Both the position numbers and the translations under genes were made by a program. A stretch of 9,109 bases of DNA, from NCBI GenBank assembly GCA_934454215.1, contig CAKSGG010000130.1:1-9109 (forward strand), given 5' to 3'. This DNA is from an uncultured Clostridia bacterium (lineage in GTDB: Bacteria; Bacillota; Clostridia; UBA1381). Shown in pieces: positions 6,619-9,109 of the stretch. Positions within the stretch are counted from its first letter, which is position 1. The number at the start of each line of letters is the position of its first letter. The notes beneath the pieces are model-generated. The model ran no database searches. It worked only from the letters and a program-made list of their open reading frames with translations, and was not told where the DNA came from.

Positions 6619-6819
6619 TTAAAACTTTTCTATTGTGCGGCAGTTTGAACAGCCGTCGGTGTGCCCCATTTTGTCCTTTACTGCAAATTCATAATTGGTC
6701 GCACCGCAGATGTCGCATGCCGGAAGCTCTGTATCAAAGTCGGCGCAATCCTCATAATCTGCGCCGTAATGTCCTGTGCGTTCTGCTTCCATGCGCATAA
6801 TATTATCCATTTCACTCAT
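6619..6819 (-). CDS. Small zinc-ribbon-like phage protein, 66 aa
   Basis: The protein has an acidic N-terminal half (DYEDCADFDTELP) and a four-cysteine C-terminal half: Cys35-x2-Cys38 and Cys57-x2-Cys60, in ACDICGATNYEF...GCSNCRTIEKF, which looks like a short zinc ribbon. Very small zinc-binding proteins of this sort recur ahead of DUF1351/recT in Clostridia phages; their function is unknown. ATG at 6819 is preferred over the internal ATG at 6810 because GAGGAGG lies 8 nt upstream. That ribosome site abuts the plus-strand promoter at 6835-6863, so its leader is crossed by the start of an opposing transcription unit. Confidence 0.75.
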   Translation of the reverse strand: MSEMDNIMRMEAERTGHYGADYEDCADFDTELPACDICGATNYEFAVKDKMGHTDGCSNCRTIEKF

Positions 6820-6834
6820 TTTGGTTTCCTCCTC

Positions 6835-6863
6835 TTGACATATTGACTTAGCTGTGGTATACT
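6835..6863 (+). promoter_or_regulatory. Consensus sigma-A type promoter facing right, against the operon
   Basis: TTGACA at 6835-6840, a 17-nt spacer, and TATACT at 6858-6863 give a near-perfect vegetative promoter on the plus strand. The start point would be about 6870. No plus-strand gene follows; the hairpin at 6885-6925 does. The promoter overlaps the leader of the minus-strand 66-residue gene. Confidence 0.7.
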
Positions 6864-6869
6864 TTGTTG

Positions 6870-6930
6870 TAGGGATTTTGTGGTGAGAATGACCGTTCCG
6901 GGTTTAGAGGGGGGCGGTCATTTTCTTATT
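6870..6930 (+). ncRNA. Possible short RNA: leader plus 11-bp hairpin, no ORF
   Basis: Downstream of the promoter at 6835-6863 lies an inverted repeat: GAGAATGACCG at 6885-6895 pairs with CGGTCATTTTC at 6915-6925 (11 bp, one G-U), loop 19 nt, then TTATT. It could end a transcript of about 60 nt, though the U-tract is poor. The segment GACCGTTCCG (6891-6900) matches GACTGTTCCG in the toxin leader (8764-8773) at 9 of 10 positions, and both follow a GGGA stretch shortly after the -10 box. It may be a small RNA or the remains of a toxin module that lost its ORF. On the minus strand the same hairpin falls right after the stop at 6926 and might shield a 3' end. Confidence 0.4.
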
Positions 6931-7219
6931 CATATACCGGAACCATGTACAGGCGGTTTGCATGAACAGTGCTTCCGGTCATAGCGTTAAGCGCGATAAT
7001 CTCTGAAATGCAGTCGCGCTTGTCCACCGTTTCGGGACAGTTCCGGGATAAATCCCATAAGCTTGTCCCGGTCATGTACTCATATCCGATAATTTTCGGT
7101 TTTCCGCCCGATAACAGTATCGCAAGCCATATGATAGCCGCGATTGTTAATATCTTTAAAACGGCACGTATGCGCTTCTGTCGCCGTGCGCGCTTCCTTA
7201 TGTATGTTCTTGATAGCAT
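6926..7219 (-). CDS. Membrane-anchored LysM-like small protein (YneA-like layout)
   Basis: This 97-residue protein has a very basic N-terminus (RKRARRQKRIR), one membrane segment at about 19-38 (AVLKILTIAAIIWLAILLSG), and an outside domain at 43-97 with TGTSLWDLSRNCPE..., ISEIIALNAM and LYMVPVYE. This tail resembles a degenerate LysM domain (the T-LW-IA...I...N.......P.Y pattern). The overall design, a basic stub, one membrane helix and a short LysM, is that of YneA-type SOS cell-division suppressors of Bacillota, and phage early regions often carry such genes. Whether it blocks division is inference. AAAGGAGG lies 7 nt before ATG 7219, in a 19-bp leader shared exactly with the next gene upstream. 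Confidence 0.75.
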   Translation of the reverse strand: MLSRTYIRKRARRQKRIRAVLKILTIAAIIWLAILLSGGKPKIIGYEYMTGTSLWDLSRNCPETVDKRDCISEIIALNAMTGSTVHANRLYMVPVYE

Positions 7220-7235
7220 GATGCTTCCTCCTTTC
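7217..7235. repeat. 19-bp direct repeat spanning a translation start (second copy 7447-7465)
   Basis: CATGATGCTTCCTCCTTTC occurs exactly at 7217-7235 and 7447-7465. On the minus strand each copy is a GAAAGGAGGAAGCATC leader plus ATG, for the genes starting at 7219 and 7449. It points to duplication or exchange of a translation-initiation cassette between neighbours. Confidence 0.9.
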
Positions 7236-7245
7236 TTGCTTTTAA

Positions 7246-7449
7246 CTACAGCACTGACAGCTGCCGCGCAAGACTTGCTATGCTGACCTGTTTAAAGTTA
7301 TTGTACTTGAATTTTCGCGCTGCTGTTTTGGTTGATATTCCAAACATTTTAGCAATATCAATCGCCTTGAACATTACCTGTTCTGGATTTGGACGCAAGC
7401 TCTCTATCAGTTTATAATTATCCGTGTAATCTAACGGCTCCCTGTACAT
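7246..7449 (-). CDS. Small helix-turn-helix protein, 67 aa
   Basis: Residues about 25-62 (MFKAIDIAKMFGISTKTAARKFKYNNFKQVSIASLARQLS) look like a compact helix-turn-helix of the excisionase/MerR-like small DNA-binding type: 'DIAKMFGISTKTAAR' is the recognition unit. Nothing else is evident. AAAGGAGG stands 7 nt before ATG 7449. The position among small early genes fits a regulator or excisionase-like factor, but an integrase is not in view, so no specific role can be given. Confidence 0.7.
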   Translation of the reverse strand: MYREPLDYTDNYKLIESLRPNPEQVMFKAIDIAKMFGISTKTAARKFKYNNFKQVSIASLARQLSVL

Positions 7450-7496
7450 GATGCTTCCTCCTTTCGTCTGAATACTTATTTTTGTGTACGATTCTC

Positions 7497-7673
7497 TTAA
7501 ACTCGACGATTAAACCTTGAAATACAATCAGTAAGTTTTACGATAGAATCTACTAAAATATTTAATTGCTCAGGCTTATTTGTGTAATCTTTAACTCTTT
7601 CATACAATTCATTTAATGTTCCATGCAAAATATCTTCTACACGTTGGCATTTTTCTGCAGTATCTTTTCCCAT
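7497..7673 (-). CDS. Hypothetical small helical protein, 58 aa
   Basis: I do not recognise this protein. It is mostly charged helix (TAEKCQRVEDILHGTLNELYERVKDYTNKPEQLNILVDSIVKLTDCISRFNRRV), without membrane segment or metal motif. I place the start at ATG 7673 (MGKDTAEK) because AGGAGGTG lies directly upstream. The frame continues to an ATG at 7718, which has a poorer, more distant site and lies in the promoter of the divergent DUF2513-like gene. It is the first early-operon gene downstream of that antisense gene. Confidence 0.65.
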   Translation of the reverse strand: MGKDTAEKCQRVEDILHGTLNELYERVKDYTNKPEQLNILVDSIVKLTDCISRFNRRV

Positions 7674-7703
7674 ATTCCTCACCTCCTCATGCGGTTTTGT
7701 CAC

Positions 7704-7732
7704 TTGAAATTTTTCCATTATTATGCTATACT
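7704..7732 (+). promoter_or_regulatory. Promoter of the antisense DUF2513-like gene
   Basis: TTGAAA at 7704-7709, a 17-nt spacer, and TATACT at 7727-7732 preceded by TGC form a strong promoter with an extended -10 (TGnTATACT). The start point would be near 7739, giving a leader of about 19 nt that holds AAAGGAGGTG before ATG 7758. Confidence 0.72.
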
Positions 7733-7757
7733 CTCCTTAGAAAGGAGGTGCCATAAC

Positions 7758-8147
7758 ATGAAACTTGATCACAACTGTGTCCGTAAACTACTTCTATTTC
7801 TTGAAGAAAATTTATCGTTAACCAATCAAGCAATTTTAAACGGCATTGAAATCGATAAATTTAGCACTGATGAAATTGTATATGCCGGAATTAAACTCGG
7901 CGAAGCGGGATATTTAGATACAAAAATCAATAATTATGCCTATGGTGATATGCCGAAAGTGATTGTTGAGCAAATCACATGGGAAGGGCATAAGTTTCTT
8001 GATACAATCCGAGATGATACAGTATGGGGACACACCATGAAAGTGGTATCAAAATTCTCGTCAACTTCAATTTCATTTGTATCAAATATCGCATCACAAG
8101 TATTAACGAACCTTATAACTCAATACATGAATGGTACTATAGTTTAA
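7758..8147 (+). CDS. DUF2513-like protein, independently transcribed, antisense to early operon
   Basis: This 129-residue protein resembles DUF2513: an N-terminal wing-helix-like part (MKLDHNCVRKLLLFLEENLSL...FSTDEIVYAGIKLGEAGYLD), the signature ITWEGHKFLDTIRDDTVW at about residues 73-90, and a hydrophobic/amphipathic tail (SISFVSNIASQVLTNLITQYM). The family is frequent in prophages and mobile elements with no established function. It is the only plus-strand gene inside the minus-strand early block, has its own promoter (7704-7732) and AAAGGAGGTG site, and ends 4 bp inside the convergent membrane-protein gene. I saw no terminator after it. Such an isolated, promoter-bearing gene suggests expression in the lysogen; an immunity or exclusion role is a guess. 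The longer frame from 7623 was rejected for lack of a ribosome site. Confidence 0.87.
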   Translation: MKLDHNCVRKLLLFLEENLSLTNQAILNGIEIDKFSTDEIVYAGIKLGEAGYLDTKINNYAYGDMPKVIVEQITWEGHKFLDTIRDDTVWGHTMKVVSKFSSTSISFVSNIASQVLTNLITQYMNGTIV

Positions 8148-8332
8148 AACTGCGACTTAATGCCTAATCTTTTGCGAATCACCCATTTTGTAAGCCGTGC
8201 TATATCTTCCTTTGTGGGTGTTTCGCAACCGTCATTTTCCGCTATCCATGCAGCCAATACATCAGATGTCACTCTCCATCTGATATATCCCATTAGCAGC
8301 AGGATAAGCATTATTATTAATATTATCTTCAT
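8144..8332 (-). CDS. Small single-pass membrane protein, 62 aa
   Basis: The protein starts with a membrane helix (about 3-16, IILIIMLILLLMGY) followed by a short soluble tail (WRVTSDVLAAWIAENDGCETPTKEDIARLTKWVIRKRLG). The tail pattern 'A.W....GC..PT.ED......WV' is familiar from small phage proteins that follow the Cro-like gene; function unknown. AAAGGAAG precedes ATG 8332. It follows the Cro-like gene by 17 bp, so both are probably the first genes of the leftward early transcript. Confidence 0.7.
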   Translation of the reverse strand: MKIILIIMLILLLMGYIRWRVTSDVLAAWIAENDGCETPTKEDIARLTKWVIRKRLGIKSQF

Positions 8333-8349
8333 TTTCTCACTTCCTTTCT

Positions 8350-8586
8350 TTATGCGGTTTTGTTATCGTCGCATTTATGCGACTTTTTAGCAAAAAAAAT
8401 TTTATTTGCCTCTGAAGGTGATAGTTGTAGAACATCCATTATTATATCCGTTTCAAATATTTTAAATGAATTATTTTTCATTTTTCTATAAAAGGTAGCT
8501 TGATTTATGTTTAATATTCTTGATAATTCCAAAATTGTAATACCTTTTTCAACTATTTTCCCTTTAAGCATGTTAACATTTAACAT
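8350..8586 (-). CDS. Cro-like helix-turn-helix regulator, first gene of leftward early operon
   Basis: This 78-residue DNA-binding protein carries a helix-turn-helix at about residues 14-42 (GITILELSRILNINQATFYRKMKNNS), then IFETDIIMDVLQLSPSEANKIFF, as in small phage regulators of the Cro/XRE class. I chose ATG 8586, 6 nt after a GGGGGTG ribosome site; the frame's in-phase GTG at 8595 is part of that site and is a poorer start. It lies directly behind the consensus leftward promoter and a palindromic operator, the place of Cro in lambdoid switches. The last codons contain another exact copy of the operator (8369-8382). Binding to these sites by this protein, by the rightward repressor, or by both is inferred. 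Confidence 0.83.
   Translation of the reverse strand: MLNVNMLKGKIVEKGITILELSRILNINQATFYRKMKNNSFKIFETDIIMDVLQLSPSEANKIFFAKKSHKCDDNKTA
8369..8382. promoter_or_regulatory. Operator-like palindrome inside Cro-like gene (copy 1)
   Basis: TCGCATTTATGCGA; half-sites TCGCAT/ATGCGA are perfect and the palindrome extends to 16 bp (GTCGCA...TGCGAC). It is coding DNA at the end of the Cro-like gene, about 240 bp downstream of the leftward promoter. Confidence 0.6.
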
Positions 8587-8607
8587 ATTATTCACCCCCT
8601 TTGTTTA

Positions 8608-8621
8608 TCGCATTAATGCGA
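8608..8621. promoter_or_regulatory. Operator palindrome between leftward start point and Cro-like gene (copy 2)
   Basis: TCGCATTAATGCGA is a perfect 14-bp palindrome. It lies just downstream of the -10 box of the leftward promoter, at about +4 to +17 of the transcript, where a bound repressor would block initiation or escape. Confidence 0.75.
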
Positions 8622-8631
8622 CTACGATTAT

Positions 8632-8660
8632 ATAATAACATATCATTTTCATTTTGTCAA
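8632..8660 (-). promoter_or_regulatory. Leftward early (lytic) promoter
   Basis: On the minus strand TTGACA (8655-8660), a 17-nt spacer and TATTAT (8632-8637) form a near-consensus promoter; start point about 8625. It is flanked by operator palindromes at 8608-8621 and 8669-8682 and drives the Cro-like gene and the operon beyond. Confidence 0.82.
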
Positions 8661-8668
8661 TACTTTTT

Positions 8669-8682
8669 TCGCATTTATGCAT
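8669..8682. promoter_or_regulatory. Operator palindrome upstream of leftward -35 (copy 3)
   Basis: TCGCATTTATGCAT has one perfect half-site and one with two changes at the outer end. It sits 8 bp upstream of the leftward -35 box; centre-to-centre distances are 61 bp to copy 2 and 41 bp to copy 4, near whole helical turns. Confidence 0.65.
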
Positions 8683-8709
8683 ATTTTTTTATTTTTTTTA
8701 ATTTTACTA

Positions 8710-8723
8710 TTGCATTTTTGCGA
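8710..8723. promoter_or_regulatory. Operator palindrome overlapping the toxin -35 (copy 4)
   Basis: TTGCATTTTTGCGA is a degenerate copy of the 14-bp site. It coincides with the -35 region (8710-8715) of the rightward promoter, so its occupant should affect the toxin unit. Confidence 0.6.
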
Positions 8724-8738
8724 AACATATGTTATAAT
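8710..8738 (+). promoter_or_regulatory. Rightward promoter of the toxin unit (and possibly repressor)
   Basis: A perfect TATAAT at 8733-8738 lies 17 nt after a weak TTGCAT at 8710-8715. The start point would be about 8745, giving a leader of about 55 nt before ATG 8800. The -35 is embedded in operator copy 4. Confidence 0.65.
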
Positions 8739-8773
8739 GGTTTTGTAGTTAAGGGACGGCGGCGACTGTTCCG

Positions 8774-8794
8774 ACACCTCTATGAAAGGGGTGT
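8774..8794 (+). promoter_or_regulatory. Hairpin hiding the toxin ribosome site
   Basis: ACACCTC (8774-8780) pairs with GGGGTGT (8788-8794) through seven base pairs, one G-U, with loop TATGAAA. The right arm contains the ribosome site (GGGGTG, 6 nt from ATG 8800). A second, long-range match, GGCGACT (8761-8767) with AGTCGCC (8867-8873), could fold the 5' leader onto the 3' end, as in several type I toxin mRNAs. Confidence 0.6.
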
Positions 8795-8799
8795 TGCGT

Positions 8800-8868
8800 A
8801 TGAATTATGTAATTGAATTGCTGATACTTATTACAGTGTTGGAAATTGTAAAGAACATAAAAAAATAG
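8800..8868 (+). CDS. Putative type I toxin, 22-aa hydrophobic peptide
   Basis: The peptide begins MNYVIELLILITVLEIVK and ends in NIKK: one membrane-spanning stretch with a basic C-terminus. This is the form of the small holin-like or TxpA/Fst-type type I toxins of Bacillota, which insert in the inner membrane. It was too short for a normal gene caller. Support for it being real: a promoter (8710-8738), a ribosome site that can be hidden in a hairpin (8774-8794), and on the opposite strand an antisense RNA with its own consensus promoter and terminator overlapping the gene's 3' end. It lies between the repressor and the Cro-like gene. A non-toxic small membrane peptide cannot be excluded. Confidence 0.7.
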   Translation: MNYVIELLILITVLEIVKNIKK

Positions 8869-8894
8869 TCGCCCATTTCGCACATGGACGACTA
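8859..8894 (-). terminator. Rho-independent terminator of the antisense RNA
   Basis: TAGTCGCCCAT (8866-8876) and ATGGACGACTA (8884-8894) form an 11-bp stem. On the minus-strand RNA the single irregular pair is an allowed G-U; on the plus strand it is a C-A mismatch. Seven A at 8859-8865 give U7 on the minus strand, while the plus side has only AAATTAAAAA. Direction is therefore minus. Confidence 0.82.
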
Positions 8895-8943
8895 AATTAA
8901 AAATTTAAAAATCCTTGCGGAACGTCAAAACCGTTCCTTATCT
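8859..8943 (-). ncRNA. Antisense RNA, putative antitoxin RNA
   Basis: A minus-strand unit with start near 8943 (promoter 8950-8978) and end near 8859. It begins with a small hairpin (GGAACG, 8932-8937 complement, with CGTTCC, 8919-8924 complement), has an AT-rich middle, and ends in the terminator stem at 8866-8894 followed by a run of seven U. Its 3' half is complementary to the stop codon and 3' region of the toxin mRNA, like RatA for txpA or SR4 for bsrG. No ORF of note lies in it. Ends are estimates from promoter and terminator positions. Confidence 0.68.
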
Positions 8944-8971
8944 ATACATATATTATCATATTTTTTATAAT
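8943..8971 (+). promoter_or_regulatory. Possible repressor promoter
   Basis: TATACA (8943-8948), 17 nt, and TATAAT (8966-8971) face the repressor gene; start point about 8978. The -35 matches at 4 of 6. It overlaps the antisense RNA promoter (8950-8978) head-on, so the two cannot be occupied together. Confidence 0.5.
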
Positions 8972-8978
8972 ATGTCAA
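8950..8978 (-). promoter_or_regulatory. Antisense (antitoxin) RNA promoter
   Basis: On the minus strand TTGACA (8973-8978), a 17-nt spacer and TAATAT (8950-8955) form a strong promoter; start point about 8943. It is closer to consensus than the opposing toxin promoter, as expected for an antitoxin RNA kept in excess. Confidence 0.78.
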
Positions 8979-9007
8979 GTCTTTATTTAAAATTGAGGTG
9001 GAATATA

Positions 9008-9109
9008 ATGAACGTCGGACAACGAATTTACAATAGACGCAAAGAATTGGGATTGTCTGCCGATGAAGTTGCGGCTTGTTTAAAAAAAGACCGCTCCACT
9101 ATATACAGA
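9008..9109 (+). CDS. CI-like XRE-family repressor, N-terminus only (cut by right edge)
   Basis: Thirty-four codons are in view: MNVGQRIYNRRKELGLSADE... through CLKKDRSTIYR. This is the start of an XRE/Cro-CI helix-turn-helix: helix 1 (GQRIYNRRKELG), the LSADEVAACL turn region and the recognition start DRSTIYR. GAGGTGG stands 6 nt before ATG 9008. It diverges from the leftward early operon across the operators, the standard place for the lysogeny repressor. A C-terminal domain (dimerisation, perhaps LexA-like peptidase) would lie outside the window and cannot be judged. Confidence 0.88.
   Translation, partial: MNVGQRIYNRRKELGLSADEVAACLKKDRSTIYR

Noticed and set aside
6194..6622. Plus-strand ORF of 142 codons opposite DUF1351
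   Set aside because: Its Ser/Phe/Leu-rich composition is what the complement of a charged coiled-coil gene yields; no ribosome site fits.
7733..7747. CTCCTT/AAGGAG hairpin hiding the DUF2513-like ribosome site
   Set aside because: With the start point near 7739 the left arm would not be transcribed.
7623..8147. N-terminally extended DUF2513-like ORF
   Set aside because: The extension spans the promoter at 7704-7732 and lacks a ribosome site; ATG 7758 has AAAGGAGGTG.
8151..8178. Further operator copies near TGCGACTTAATGC and TTTTGCGAATC
   Set aside because: Only half-sites match; no palindrome is formed.
7689..8363. 12-bp repeat ATGCGGTTTTGT at 7689-7700 and 8352-8363
   Set aside because: It lies in different reading contexts with no symmetry or further copies; probably chance.
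8601..8816. Plus-strand ORF of 71 codons across the switch
   Set aside because: It runs through promoters and operators, has Phe/Tyr-rich AT-driven composition, and lacks a ribosome site; the 22-codon ORF in another frame is better supported.

Overview
The window is the early-gene and immunity region of a temperate tailed phage, almost certainly a prophage (or phage genome) of a Gram-positive Bacillota host. The AT-rich sequence, the strong GGAGG-type ribosome sites before nearly every gene, and the protein families (RecT, DUF1351, HNHc_6-like nuclease, DnaD-like initiator, G39P-like loader, DUF2513, DUF6948-like) all fit siphovirus-type phages of gut Clostridia. The host assignment is inference; nothing here names a species.

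Layout, right to left. At 8350-9109 lies the genetic switch. A CI-like repressor starts at 9008 on the plus strand and runs off the right edge. A Cro-like gene at 8350-8586 starts the leftward early operon on the minus strand. Between them are a consensus leftward promoter (8632-8660), a rightward promoter (8710-8738), and three copies of a 14-bp palindrome related to TCGCATTAATGCGA, with a fourth inside the 3' end of the Cro-like gene. The same interval holds what looks like a complete type I toxin-antitoxin unit: a 22-residue hydrophobic peptide (8800-8868) and, on the opposite strand, a promoter-to-terminator antisense RNA of about 85 nt (about 8859-8943).

From 8332 down to 1 almost every gene is on the minus strand, closely packed or overlapping by 4-32 bp, as one long early operon. 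It holds small accessory genes (8144-6619), then a recombination module (DUF1351, RecT, MBL-fold hydrolase, HNH nuclease), then winged-helix protein, SSB, DnaD-like initiator, G39P-like helicase loader and RusA resolvase, then small genes of little-known function. The left edge cuts a protein made of Gly-Asn/Tyr/Asp dipeptides, encoded by a striking CCGTNG hexamer array.

One gene breaks the pattern. A DUF2513-like protein (7758-8147) is on the plus strand with its own good promoter, embedded antisense in the early operon. It would be read in the lysogen and opposed when the early promoter fires. A second plus-strand promoter (6835-6863) leads into a hairpin with no gene; its leader resembles that of the toxin unit and it may be a small RNA or a toxin-module remnant.

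How the parts work together (inference): repressor bound to the palindromes holds off the leftward promoter and probably tunes the toxin promoter. On induction the early operon delivers an initiator and loader for replication, with SSB, RecT-mediated annealing and RusA resolution for recombination, plus small regulators and a possible cell-division inhibitor. No tRNA, rRNA, CRISPR array, insertion sequence or attachment site was seen, and no stretch over 300 bases lacks a gene.
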